DNA of 25,409 bases from JANMJD01 sp031371195. GTDB taxonomy: Bacteria; Actinomycetota; Acidimicrobiia; Acidimicrobiales; Ilumatobacteraceae. The translations under genes were made by a program, and so were the position numbers. Below are positions 6,545 to 13,698 of this stretch, in pieces. Within the stretch, counting starts at the first letter, position 1. Each line of letters opens with the position of its first letter. The stretch covers positions 1 through 25,409 of the forward strand of contig JANMJD010000258.1 in the NCBI GenBank assembly GCA_031371195.1. Direction: 5' to 3'. The notes beneath the pieces are model-generated. The model was not told the DNA's origin. It searched no databases and was given only the letters and a program-made list of their open reading frames with translations.

Positions 6545-7477
6545 GTGGACATGGCGGAGTTATCGATTGGAGATACTGCCGGCGCTGCCGATCCGGAGCG
6601 GTCGGTCCTCCACCTCCCGGTGGACGCGCTCCCCATCGGTATTCTCGTTTTGGTCGACGAAGCAGTCGTCGCCGCCAATGCCGAATGGAGCAGGATCTCC
6701 GGTGTCGGCGCACCCGACTCGTTGGGCAACGGATGGCTGACCGCGCTGCACCCGGGCGAGCGACGACGCGCCCGGCGATTCGTCCTCGATTCGACCCGGA
6801 CCGAGACGGCCTACGCCGACTTTCGCTGTGCGGGTCGAGGCGACTTCTGGTTCCGGGTCAACGCCCGTAGGTTCATCGGGAGCGCCGGGGAACTCAACAT
6901 ATTGAGTTTCGTGTCGACCCAGCCTCCGTCCGACTCGCCGGTGGCATACCTCGCCACCCATGACAGTCTCACCGGCCTGCTCAACCGGGTCGGTCTGCGC
7001 CAGGCGATGCAACTGCCTCGAATCGCCGGCGATCTGGCGTCGGTCCTCTTCGTCGATCTCGACCATTTCAAGGAGGTCAACGATCACCATGGGCATCGTT
7101 ACGGCGACGAAGTCCTGAAGGCGGCGTGTCGGCGCGTCCGCGGTGTGGTGCGTTCGACCGACTTCGTCGGACGTGTAGGTGGCGACGAGTTCTGCATCTA
7201 CTGTCCGGCGCTCAAGTCGCCCGATGAGGCGATCCGTCTCGCCGAGCGAGTCATCGAAGCCGTCCACCGGCCACTTGCGTTGGCCGATCGAACCGTCGCG
7301 GTGGGAACCAGCATCGGTATTGCCTTCGCGCAAACGGATCAGTTACCGAGCGATCGCATGAGCGATCAAGCCGATATTGGTATGTATGCGGCCAAGACGG
7401 CCGGTGGGGGACGATGGGCGGTATTCGATCGGGAGCAGGATGATCAGCGGGATCGCGGTGCAGCAACGGGCGGATAA
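6545..7477 (+). CDS. PAS-GGDEF diguanylate cyclase
   Basis: With this start the protein has about 310 residues. An N-terminal PAS-like sensor (about 23-125) precedes a GGDEF domain (about 140-300). The active-site motif is intact (GRVGGDEF, GGDEF at about 212-216). An inhibitory-site RxxD (RSTD) lies exactly five residues before it, so product inhibition by c-di-GMP is expected. DLDHFKEVND carries the metal-binding Asp. It should make c-di-GMP from two GTP in the cytosol; no membrane helix is present. GGAGG at 6533-6537 favours GTG 6545 (7-nt spacing); GTG 6521, GTG 6542 and ATG 6551 are alternatives. A strong hairpin terminator follows. Confidence 0.9.
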   Translation: MDMAELSIGDTAGAADPERSVLHLPVDALPIGILVLVDEAVVAANAEWSRISGVGAPDSLGNGWLTALHPGERRRARRFVLDSTRTETAYADFRCAGRGDFWFRVNARRFIGSAGELNILSFVSTQPPSDSPVAYLATHDSLTGLLNRVGLRQAMQLPRIAGDLASVLFVDLDHFKEVNDHHGHRYGDEVLKAACRRVRGVVRSTDFVGRVGGDEFCIYCPALKSPDEAIRLAERVIEAVHRPLALADRTVAVGTSIGIAFAQTDQLPSDRMSDQADIGMYAAKTAGGGRWAVFDREQDDQRDRGAATGG

Positions 7478-7509
7478 CCCGAGCTATATCGTCGAGAGGC
7501 AGGACGCGC

Positions 7510-7548
7510 GTGTGCGTCTGGCTGGGTCGGATCCAGCCAGACGCACAC
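7510..7548. terminator. Bidirectional hairpin terminator
   Basis: A perfect 16-bp inverted repeat (arm GTGTGCGTCTGGCTGG) surrounds a 7-nt loop. It lies between the rightward cyclase gene and the leftward CsbD gene. Confidence 0.8.
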
Positions 7549-7571
7549 AAAGCTCACGAGAACGGCGTGTA

Positions 7572-7730
7572 TCAGTCCTTCGTCAGCTTGTCCTTGACCT
7601 TGTCGATCACGTCCTTGGTCTTGCCGGTGGCCTCGTCTACCTTGCCCTCGCGACGCAAGTCGTCATCATTGGTGAGGTCTCCGACAGCCTGCTTCAGTCG
7701 GCCCTTCATCTTGTCAGTTTCGTTACTCAT
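7572..7730 (-). CDS. CsbD-family stress protein
   Basis: This 52-residue, highly charged protein begins MSNETDKMKGRLKQAVGDL, continues with EGKVDEATGKTKDVIDKVKD and ends KLTKD. This is the CsbD pattern, named after a SigB-controlled Bacillus protein: small, hydrophilic, helical, with a conserved KG..KQ..G.LT start. Its molecular function is unknown. AAGGAG upstream supports ATG 7730. An exact GTTT-N16-GGGTAC promoter at 7809-7834 fits the family's known general-stress control. The leader between promoter and gene holds a 22-bp tandem repeat. Confidence 0.88.
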   Translation of the reverse strand: MSNETDKMKGRLKQAVGDLTNDDDLRREGKVDEATGKTKDVIDKVKDKLTKD

Positions 7731-7756
7731 TGAGAACTCCTTCTCGAACAGCCTTA

Positions 7757-7800
7757 ATCGACAGTGATTTCATCGACAATCGACAATGATTTCATCGACA
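7757..7800. repeat. 22-bp tandem repeat in the csbD leader
   Basis: Two adjacent 22-bp units (7757-7778 and 7779-7800) differ at one base; each contains TGATTTCATCGACA. The pair lies wholly between the predicted csbD transcription start and its ribosome binding site. A 13-codon reading frame on the minus strand (7795-7754) spans both units. Confidence 0.75.
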
Positions 7801-7808
7801 GTCATTTC

Positions 7809-7834
7809 GTACCCCGTCGGACTTGCCTGCAAAC
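7809..7834 (-). promoter_or_regulatory. SigF/SigB-like promoter for csbD
   Basis: On the minus strand this reads GTTT, 16 nt, GGGTAC. It ends 78 nt before the CsbD start codon. Confidence 0.7.
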
Positions 7835-7903
7835 ATCCCCAACGATCGCGGTGGTGCCGGAGTCGGCTGCCGGGAGTCGATGAACGGGTCGGACGTGTCG
7901 GGC

Positions 7904-7929
7904 GTATGGACGTCTCGACGTGCGGGTAC
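7904..7929 (+). promoter_or_regulatory. Near-consensus SigF/SigB-like promoter before the response regulator region
   Basis: GTAT, 16 nt, GGGTAC: one mismatch in the -35 box. It ends 52 nt before the small frame at 7982 and 156 nt before the regulator at 8086. Confidence 0.4.
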
Positions 7930-7981
7930 GATCGACGCAGAACACTTCGCTGCAATACCCCACCATGTGACTGGAGTCGGG

Positions 7982-8077
7982 ATGTCGACTGATACCAAGA
8001 TCGCCAGGCAGTTCGCCAAGCAACAGATACAGATCATGCAAGATGAGCGGAAGTTCGCTACCAGCGACGATAACTGA
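7982..8077 (+). CDS. Possible 31-residue peptide upstream of the response regulator
   Basis: This short frame starts ATGTCGACTGAT, preceded by a GGAG about 6 nt away, and ends 8 nt before the next gene. The peptide is polar and probably helical (KIARQFAKQQIQIMQDERKF). It matches no family I know. Its position and ribosome site suggest a small partner or leader peptide for the regulator, but so short a frame could be chance. Confidence 0.35.
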   Translation: MSTDTKIARQFAKQQIQIMQDERKFATSDDN

Positions 8078-8085
8078 TCACGATC

Positions 8086-8730
8086 GTGTCCATCAGACTT
8101 GCCATCGTTGACGACTACGACGTCGTCGTCGCCGGAGTAGCCCACATGTTGGCGCGTTACGCAGGACGCGTCGCTTTCGTCGAACTACTCGCCAACGAGC
8201 CGGTGGACGTTGCCGTCGACGTCACATTGCTCGACACATTTGCCCAGAGCGAAGCGGACGGCTCGGAGCTGGACGAATTGTTGAGCAACGAACTCGCTGG
8301 TCGGGTAGTTGTCTACACGTGGGTATTCGACCCGCGCCTCATTGAGATAGCACTCGCCAAGGGCGCTTCCGGATACCTGGCCAAAACGCTACCCGCAGCC
8401 GACCTCGTCGATGCCCTGGAACGCATCGCGGGGGGAGAGATCGTCATCAGTCCGGCACCCGTTGGTCGCTCGACGGTCGGCGGCGATTGGCCAGGACGCG
8501 AGGAAGGTTTGAGCGAGCGTGAGTCCGAAATCCTCGCCTTGATCACTCAGGGACGGAGTAATCACGAGATCGCCGTGTCAACGTTCCTGAGTTTGAATTC
8601 CATCAAGACCTATATCCGCAGCGCCTACTCCAAGGTTGGTGCCGCGAGTCGCACTCAAGCAGTGTTGTGGGGAGTAGCGCACGGGCTTCATGTCGATCAC
8701 CGACGCATCAAGGACTGGCGAGTTCGCTGA
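8086..8730 (+). CDS. NarL/FixJ-type response regulator (REC + LuxR HTH)
   Basis: This 214-residue protein has a receiver domain (about 3-118) with Asp9/Asp10 (IVDDYD), a probable phosphoacceptor Asp50 (TLLDTF), Thr78 and Lys100 (GYLAKTLP). It is followed by a LuxR-type DNA-binding domain (about 140-205) with GLSERESEILALITQGRSNHEIA and the recognition helix LSLNSIKTYIRSAYSKVG. It should be a transcription regulator switched by phosphorylation. No histidine kinase is adjacent, so it is an orphan here. The receiver lacks a typical strand-3 sequence around the phosphosite (spacing VDVAVDVTLLD), so phosphorylation is probable, not certain. The GTG start at 8086 has a poor ribosome site. Confidence 0.87.
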   Translation: MSIRLAIVDDYDVVVAGVAHMLARYAGRVAFVELLANEPVDVAVDVTLLDTFAQSEADGSELDELLSNELAGRVVVYTWVFDPRLIEIALAKGASGYLAKTLPAADLVDALERIAGGEIVISPAPVGRSTVGGDWPGREEGLSERESEILALITQGRSNHEIAVSTFLSLNSIKTYIRSAYSKVGAASRTQAVLWGVAHGLHVDHRRIKDWRVR

Positions 8731-8755
8731 TCGTCAAATCTGAAGTCGACACGGC

Positions 8756-8911
8756 TTACCAGTAGTGGGAGCGACCGCCGATGCCTCGGCCGGAACGCCC
8801 GAGCAACATGAGCACCGCACCCACAATGAGCAGTACGACTCCGATGGTCCACAGGATCGGGATGGCGAGCACCATGCCGAGGAGCAGCAAAATCAATCCA
8901 AGAACGATCAT
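8756..8911 (-). CDS. DUF6131-type small membrane protein
   Basis: This 51-residue protein begins MIVLGLILLLLG, continues through IPILWTIGVVLLIVGAVLMLLG and ends RSGRGIGGRSHYW. Two membrane helices with a short loop, then a glycine/arginine tail ending HYW, match the small actinobacterial DUF6131 family as I remember it. Function is unknown. A perfect GTTT-N16-GGGTAC promoter ends 10 nt before the ATG, so the message is probably leaderless and stress-induced. It is convergent with the response regulator gene (25 bp apart) with no obvious hairpin between them. Confidence 0.8.
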   Translation of the reverse strand: MIVLGLILLLLGMVLAIPILWTIGVVLLIVGAVLMLLGRSGRGIGGRSHYW

Positions 8912-8921
8912 GTTGTGCCCC

Positions 8922-8947
8922 GTACCCGCGGCGGGCAGTCACCAAAC
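8922..8947 (-). promoter_or_regulatory. SigF/SigB-like promoter for the DUF6131 gene
   Basis: On the minus strand this reads GTTT, 16 nt, GGGTAC, ending 10 nt before the start codon. The rest of the gene-free stretch 8948-9232 holds a short direct repeat and a 20-bp palindrome, listed separately. Confidence 0.7.
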
Positions 8948-8992
8948 ATGTCTGTCCACCAAATTCTCCGACCGTGCGGGACAGGCGGTGGC

Positions 8993-9020
8993 GTGCGGAC
9001 CGGGCAGTGCGGACCGGGCA
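8993..9020. repeat. 14-bp direct repeat
   Basis: GTGCGGACCGGGCA occurs twice in a row and a third partial copy (GTGC) follows. It is non-coding; no function is evident. Confidence 0.6.
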
Positions 9021-9150
9021 GTGCATGCAGTCCAGAACCATCGGGCGTGGCCGCGATTCGACGGCATTGGCGCGAGGACCGACGAACGAGCGCGAATGGG
9101 CCTCCAACCGCATACTCCATGCGGTGTCGACACCTCCCCCAGTGGTTGAA

Positions 9151-9170
9151 TTTCACCCTTTAGGGTGAAA
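9151..9170. promoter_or_regulatory. 20-bp palindrome, candidate operator
   Basis: TTTCACCCTTTAGGGTGAAA has perfect 9-bp arms around a TT centre. The centre is too tight for a good RNA hairpin, so a dimeric DNA-binding protein is the better explanation. It lies 62 bp before the STAS gene at 9233. Confidence 0.5.
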
Positions 9171-9232
9171 CTGACCGTTGTCCCCGCGCTCAGCGTTGTC
9201 CAAGCTCGACACCTGTTGAATACTTGCGGTCC

Positions 9233-9529
9233 ATGGCAGATTTCCGGATTGTGGACCGCAGCGACCACATGCTGGCGGTGCAGGGAGATGTCGACCTGGC
9301 GACGGCACCGCAGCTGGCCACCGCCTTGGCTTCCCGCGGTCCCGACGTCCAACTCGACCTGAGCGAGTGCACGTTCATCGACTCGAGTGGAATCACGGTG
9401 CTGATTGAGGCCAAGATCGGCTCGGTGCCGGGTCTCGTCGTCGTTCGGCCGAGTCCGCCCGTGGCGCGGGTCCTTGCCTTGTGCGGCGTCACGCCCTTGC
9501 TCGTCGCGCCGGAGCCGGCCTCGAGCTGA
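9233..9529 (+). CDS. STAS-domain anti-sigma factor antagonist
   Basis: This 98-residue single STAS domain has VQGDVDLATAPQLATAL (about 16-32) and the phosphorylation loop FIDSSG (about 48-53). It closely resembles the minus-strand STAS protein at 20682-20981: both have GD.DLATAP.LA..L, DSSGI.VL.EAK.GS.PGL and VVRPS. The two are clear paralogs. Unlike most genes here, no GTTT/GGGTA promoter precedes it. A TTGTCC-N16-GAATAC pair ends 9 nt before ATG and a palindrome lies further upstream, so it may be under housekeeping or repressor control. No ribosome site is evident. It probably acts on an anti-sigma kinase encoded elsewhere. Confidence 0.88.
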   Translation: MADFRIVDRSDHMLAVQGDVDLATAPQLATALASRGPDVQLDLSECTFIDSSGITVLIEAKIGSVPGLVVVRPSPPVARVLALCGVTPLLVAPEPASS

Positions 9530-9607
9530 GCGGGGGCGGCGTCGCTGCCGGAGGGCCTGATTCGTGCGATCATCGTTGCCACCTCTCGATGTGCAGGCCA
9601 ACCTCCG

Positions 9608-10684
9608 ATGAACTTCTTTCCGATTCGTCCGTCCACGCGTCCGCTGCCCGGTGCAATCGCGCTTCTGCTCGGCGCGGTCATCGTGTCGGGCTGCGGAAGT
9701 CACGACGCCCGTCAATCCAAGCTCGCATTGTCAGCCGAGACGCAGGCCGGGTCGACGCCTCCGGTCTCGTCGGCACCGACCGCGGTTTCGTCCACCACCA
9801 CGCCGGCGGCGATCTGCGTCGTGACGGTCGAGCCCGGCGACTCGTTATCGGCGATCGCCGGCCGCACCGGCGTCGACATCGCCGATCTGGAGTCGGAGAA
9901 CGCACTGGGTCCCTCGGCGACAATCCATCCCGGGCAGGTCTTCGACATCTGCGCCGGTAACAACATCGACGACGTCACCGGTGCCTCGCGTCTCGCGCCC
10001 CCGACGGACGCGGTGACGGCCCAACAGACCGAACTCAACGAGTTGTTCGCCAAGTACTCGCTGTTGCCGCTCGACGTCGACGGTGACTCGGGCTCGTATA
10101 CCCGCCAGGCGATCTGCGCGGCCCGGATGGGACTCGGGCTGCCGGTCCACAATGGGCATCTGACGCCCGGCAGTACCGAGGAGGTGGCGATTTTCGCCGC
10201 CACTGAGCTGGCGATCCCGGTCGGCGCCCCCACCGATGCCGCCAAGTGGATCCTCGTCGACCAGACGTGCCAGGTGATCTTCATCGGCGAGGGTGACGAC
10301 CGGGTCGTCGACGTATTCCCAACCTCCACCGGCCAGCCCGGGTACGAGACCCGCACGGTGTCGACCCGCGCCTTCCGATTCGACCCTGCGACCGACAACG
10401 GCGGCTGGCACGACAGCGCGACGTTCCCGGTCAAGGGCGATAATGCCCTCAACGGCAACATGTACAAGCCGCTCTACTTCAACGACGGCCAAGCGATCCA
10501 CGGTGCCGGATTCATCCCGCCCGACCCGCGCAGCAAGGGCTGTGCCCGCACGTTCCCCAAGCACCAGGACATGATCATCAAGTGGCTCGGGCTCGACACA
10601 ATGGCACAAGCCACCTGGGACCCCGACGTCATCGGTGTCACCGTCGTCGTCCAAGGCCGATTCCAGGACCGCACGGCCGACTGA
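9608..10684 (+). CDS. LysM-containing L,D-transpeptidase lipoprotein
   Basis: This 358-residue exported protein has a signal peptide with a lipobox ending VSGC at residue 29, then a Ser/Thr/Pro linker. A LysM peptidoglycan-binding module follows (about 71-116, VEPGDSLSAIAGRTGVD), then a peptidoglycan-binding-like helical segment (about 138-200). The C-terminal YkuD domain (about 213-350) has the catalytic signature IHGAGFIPPDPRSKGCAR, with His298, Ser309 and nucleophile Cys312. Such enzymes form 3-3 cross-links in peptidoglycan or attach proteins to it. The protein would be anchored to the outer membrane face and bind the wall. No strong ribosome site precedes ATG 9608. Confidence 0.88.
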   Translation: MNFFPIRPSTRPLPGAIALLLGAVIVSGCGSHDARQSKLALSAETQAGSTPPVSSAPTAVSSTTTPAAICVVTVEPGDSLSAIAGRTGVDIADLESENALGPSATIHPGQVFDICAGNNIDDVTGASRLAPPTDAVTAQQTELNELFAKYSLLPLDVDGDSGSYTRQAICAARMGLGLPVHNGHLTPGSTEEVAIFAATELAIPVGAPTDAAKWILVDQTCQVIFIGEGDDRVVDVFPTSTGQPGYETRTVSTRAFRFDPATDNGGWHDSATFPVKGDNALNGNMYKPLYFNDGQAIHGAGFIPPDPRSKGCARTFPKHQDMIIKWLGLDTMAQATWDPDVIGVTVVVQGRFQDRTAD

Positions 10685-10706
10685 GCGGGCTACGCGGACT
10701 CATCTT

Positions 10707-10733
10707 GTTTGGAAAGGTAGCGAATTCGGGAAC
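10707..10733 (+). promoter_or_regulatory. Near-consensus SigF/SigB-like promoter for the second PRC-barrel gene
   Basis: GTTT, 17 nt, GGGAAC, ending 39 nt before ATG 10773. Spacing and one -10 base differ from the exact copies. Confidence 0.4.
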
Positions 10734-10772
10734 TGACTAGTCGGCACCACTCACCAACTACGGAGGAAACCG

Positions 10773-11090
10773 ATGACAACCTATGTCGGGCAAAAACTGT
10801 ATGGACACTCGGGACGGCCGATCGGCACGGTGACCGATGTGATGGCTGATCCCTCCGATCTGGCACCAGAATGGCTCGCCGTGCGCTGGGGGCTGCTGCG
10901 CCGGGACCACCTGATCCCCGCCGATGCCGTCGACGAACAGGGCGGAATCCTGGTCACCCTCCTCGACGAGGAGATCATCAAGCAGGCACCGGTGACCCAC
11001 GACCACGTCCCGCCCACTCATTCCGAGTCGGAGAAACTCCGCGCTCAGTTCCATCTCCCGGTGGTGGGGAACCCGACCGAGGATGTCTGA
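10773..11090 (+). CDS. PRC-barrel domain protein
   Basis: This 105-residue protein begins with a PRC-barrel strand pair, GQKLYGHSGRPIGTVTDVM (about 6-24). WLAVRWGLLRRDHLIPADAV (about 34-53) and a closing strand GGILVTLLDEEIIKQAP follow. That layout is typical of the cytosolic PRC-barrel proteins found near stress genes. A strong GGAGG ribosome site supports ATG 10773. It is distinct in sequence from the PRC-barrel protein at 2175. A hairpin about 115 bp downstream probably ends the transcript. The binding partner is unknown. Confidence 0.8.
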   Translation: MTTYVGQKLYGHSGRPIGTVTDVMADPSDLAPEWLAVRWGLLRRDHLIPADAVDEQGGILVTLLDEEIIKQAPVTHDHVPPTHSESEKLRAQFHLPVVGNPTEDV

Positions 11091-11205
11091 CTTTTGATGG
11101 TTGGACTTCGCCGGGCGGGGGTACGGACTCGATATCCAACGGAAAATACGACGCCCCACCGTGTTTCCGGGTGTTGAGCGGTGAACCCATCAGGCGCTCC
11201 ATCGA

Positions 11206-11240
11206 CACCCAACCCGCTCCGATCCCGGACGGGTTGGGTG
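11206..11240 (+). terminator. Probable hairpin terminator after the PRC-barrel gene
   Basis: Perfect 11-bp arms (CACCCAACCCG and its complement) surround a 13-nt loop. It lies in the gene-free stretch 11091-11421, upstream of the bkd operon. Confidence 0.6.
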
Positions 11241-11333
11241 CCTTGGGTATCCGACTCGGCAAAGATGACGAGCCCGACGACCGTGCGGCGGGGCGTAGTG
11301 GATCGCGGCGGTAGGTCCGAGGAGTATTCTCTG

Positions 11334-11354
11334 CGTGATCAGGGTGTGATCACG
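11334..11354. promoter_or_regulatory. Inverted repeat, candidate operator of the bkd operon
   Basis: CGTGATCA, 5-nt spacer, TGATCACG: perfect 8-bp arms. It starts 3 bp after a possible -10 box (TATTCT, 11325-11330), so a bound regulator would block transcription initiation. The regulator is not identified. Confidence 0.5.
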
Positions 11355-11414
11355 AGCAAGCTCGGGTGCCGACCGTCGAGCGGTCGAGTCTCGATCGCCG
11401 AAAGGAGATGTCGC

Positions 11415-11441
11415 ATGGACCGTGACACCCGCAGTGTCTGA
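11415..11441 (+). other. Possible 8-codon leader frame overlapping the E1 alpha start
   Basis: The best ribosome site here (GGAG, 11404-11407) is 7 nt from an ATG at 11415. That ATG opens only MDRDTRSV and then stops at 11441. The E1 alpha frame starts within it at GTG 11422 or GTG 11434. This could be a coupling leader, or a sign of a one-base sequence error. Confidence 0.3.
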
Positions 11442-12657
11442 GCCACTGCGGCTGCGCATCCCGGAACCATTCGCGCGGCCCGGCGACAAGCCGGTGTTCC
11501 GCGACTTGCGAATCGATCGGGCGGGCGAGGTCCGCCGCCCACCCATCGACGTGGGGGCGAGCGACATCGTCGATCTCGGCGCCGAGATGATCCGAGTCCT
11601 CGATATTCACGGCGACGCCGTGGGGCCGTGGGCCGGCAGCCTCGACGCCGAACAACTCCGCCACGGTCTGCTCGACATGCTCACGGTTCGAGCGTTCGAC
11701 GCCCGCATGCTCCGCAGCCATCGACAGGGCAACACGTCGTTCTACGTGCAGTCTTTGGGCGAGGAGGCGGTGTCGTGCGCCCATCGGCGAGCCTTGGATC
11801 CCGGCGACATGTGCTTTCCCACGTATCGCCAGCAAGGCCTGCTTATTTCGGCGGGATACCCGCTCGTCGAGATGATCAATCAGATCTACTCCAACAGCCA
11901 CGATCCGCTCAAAGGCCGCCAGCTGCCGGTGATGTACTCCGCCGCCGACTTCGGCTTCTTTTCGGTTTCGGGCAACCTCGGCACGCAATTCATCCAAGCC
12001 GTCGGATGGGCGATGGCATCGGCGTTGTCGGGTGACACCAGAATCTCCTCGGCCTGGATCGGCGATGGCGCGACCGCCGAATCGGATTTTCATTCGGCGA
12101 TGGTCTTCGCCTCGACCTACCACGCGCCGGTGATCCTCAACATCGTCAACAATCAATGGGCGATCTCCACCTTCCAGGGCTTCGCCCGGGGAGACTCGTC
12201 GACGTTCGCAACTCGTGGCCACGGTTTCGGCATCGCCTCGCTGCGGGTCGACGGGAATGACTATCCGGCGGTGCACGCCGTGTCGTCGTGGGCCGCGGCC
12301 CGGGCCCGCGCCAACCATGGCCCAACCTTGATCGAGTGGGTCACCTACCGCGTCGGTGCCCATTCCACGTCGGACGACCCTGCGGCGTACCGCCCCAAGG
12401 ACGAGCCGTACACCTGGCCCCTCGGCGATCCGATCGACCGCCTCAAGAGCCACCTGATCCACATCGGCGAATGGAGCGACGAGCAACATCAGCAGTGTGT
12501 CGCCGAGGTCGACTCGACGGTGCAGCGCGCCGCGGACGAGGCCGAACGGTTCGGAACACTGCGCAGCGAGCACTCCGCTCCGGCTTCGATGTTCGATGAC
12601 GTCTATGCGGTGATGCCTGCACATCTCCGTCGCCAACGCGAGCAGGCGGGGCTCTAG
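11422..12657 (+). CDS. bkdA1: Branched-chain 2-oxoacid dehydrogenase E1 alpha subunit
   Basis: This 411-residue thiamine-diphosphate enzyme subunit decarboxylates the 2-oxo acids of valine, leucine and isoleucine. The TPP motif runs from GDGATAESDFHSA (214-226) to the closing NN at 243-244. SLGEEA, CFPTYRQQG and a phosphorylation-loop-like YRVGAHSTSDDP are present. An N-terminal extension (LRLRIPEPFARPG) and the whole sequence resemble Pseudomonas BkdA1 closely, by memory, more than the usual shorter actinobacterial E1 alpha. The start is uncertain: GTG 11422 lies 14 nt from the ribosome site, and GTG 11434 is an alternative. It is followed after 2 nt by E1 beta, forming one operon. Confidence 0.92.
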   Translation: MTPAVSEPLRLRIPEPFARPGDKPVFRDLRIDRAGEVRRPPIDVGASDIVDLGAEMIRVLDIHGDAVGPWAGSLDAEQLRHGLLDMLTVRAFDARMLRSHRQGNTSFYVQSLGEEAVSCAHRRALDPGDMCFPTYRQQGLLISAGYPLVEMINQIYSNSHDPLKGRQLPVMYSAADFGFFSVSGNLGTQFIQAVGWAMASALSGDTRISSAWIGDGATAESDFHSAMVFASTYHAPVILNIVNNQWAISTFQGFARGDSSTFATRGHGFGIASLRVDGNDYPAVHAVSSWAAARARANHGPTLIEWVTYRVGAHSTSDDPAAYRPKDEPYTWPLGDPIDRLKSHLIHIGEWSDEQHQQCVAEVDSTVQRAADEAERFGTLRSEHSAPASMFDDVYAVMPAHLRRQREQAGL

Positions 12658-12659
12658 AA

Positions 12660-13676
12660 ATGGCGCGGATGACGATGGTCGAGGCGATCCGCGACGCCCA
12701 CGTCGTGGCGATGGAACGCGACGACCGGGTGGTCGTGTTCGGCCAGGACGTCGGCTACTTCGGCGGCGTGTTCCGATGCACCCATGGATTGCAGCAGCGC
12801 TTCGGGACGCATCGCTGTTTCGACGCGCCGATCAACGAGAGTGGCATAGTCGGGGCGGCCATCGGCATGGGCGCCTACGGGCTGCGACCGTGTGTCGAGA
12901 TCCAGTTCGCCGACTACGTGTACCCGGCGTACGACCAGATCGTCTCGGAGGCCGCCCGACTGCGGCACCGGTCTGCCGGCGATTTCAGCGCCCCGATCAC
13001 CATACGGATGCCCACCGGTGGAGGGATCTTTGGTGGGCAGACCCATTCGCAGAGTCCCGAGGCGGTGTTCACCCACGTCTGCGGGCTGAAAACCGTGATC
13101 CCCTCCAATCCGTACGACGCCAAAGGCCTGCTCATCGCCGCCATCGAGGACGACGACCCGGTGATCTTCCTCGAACCGAAAAGGCTGTACAACGGACCGT
13201 TCGACGGGCACCACGAGCGGGCGATCGTGCCGTGGTCCGCCCATCCGCTCGGCGAGGTTCCCGATGGCCACTACACCGTGCCATTGGGGACTGCCCGCAT
13301 CCATCGGACGGGCAACGACATCACCGTGCTGGCCTACGGCACCCTGATCCATGTCGCCGAGGCTGCCGCGTCGGAGACCGGCATCGATGCCGAGATCATC
13401 GATCTGCGCAGTCTGGTGCCACTCGACCTCGACACGATCATCGCCTCGGTCCGCAAGACCGGACGATGCATCGTCACCCACGAAGCGACACTGACGTCGG
13501 GTTTCGGCGCCGAGTTGTGCGCCGTCGTACAGGAGCACGTGCTGTGGTCGCTCGAGGCCCCGATCGCCCGCGTCGCAGGGTGGGACACCCCGTATCCCCA
13601 CGCCCACGAGTGGAACTTCTTCCCGGGCCCGGCCCGCCTCGGCGCCGCCATGCGAGCAACGATGGCCGAACGATGA
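12660..13676 (+). CDS. bkdA2: Branched-chain 2-oxoacid dehydrogenase E1 beta subunit
   Basis: This 338-residue transketolase-type subunit pairs with E1 alpha as an alpha2beta2 heterotetramer. Recognisable parts are VFGQDVGYFGGVFRCT (about 25-40), the catalytic region INESGIVGAAIGMGAYGLRP, the FADYVYPAYDQI stretch, and GGIFGGQTHSQSPEA. The C-terminal regulatory half contains IDLRSLVPLD and HEATLTSGFGAEL. The near-match to Pseudomonas BkdA2, including LEPKRLYNGPFDGHH, is striking. The ATG lies 2 nt after the E1 alpha stop with no separate ribosome site, indicating translational coupling. The family assignment is firm. Confidence 0.94.
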   Translation: MARMTMVEAIRDAHVVAMERDDRVVVFGQDVGYFGGVFRCTHGLQQRFGTHRCFDAPINESGIVGAAIGMGAYGLRPCVEIQFADYVYPAYDQIVSEAARLRHRSAGDFSAPITIRMPTGGGIFGGQTHSQSPEAVFTHVCGLKTVIPSNPYDAKGLLIAAIEDDDPVIFLEPKRLYNGPFDGHHERAIVPWSAHPLGEVPDGHYTVPLGTARIHRTGNDITVLAYGTLIHVAEAAASETGIDAEIIDLRSLVPLDLDTIIASVRKTGRCIVTHEATLTSGFGAELCAVVQEHVLWSLEAPIARVAGWDTPYPHAHEWNFFPGPARLGAAMRATMAER

Positions 13677-13698
13677 CCCGAACGATGACAGGCATGTG

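Noticed and set aside
11099..11124. GGTT-N16-GGGTAC promoter-like site
   Set aside because: One mismatch, and no gene start follows within 290 bp; the terminator at 11206 intervenes.
11350..12636. 428-codon minus-strand frame opposite E1 alpha
   Set aside because: It mirrors a certain gene and shows no recognisable domain. The same applies to the long frames opposite E1 beta (12654-13829) and NuoF (15689-16990).
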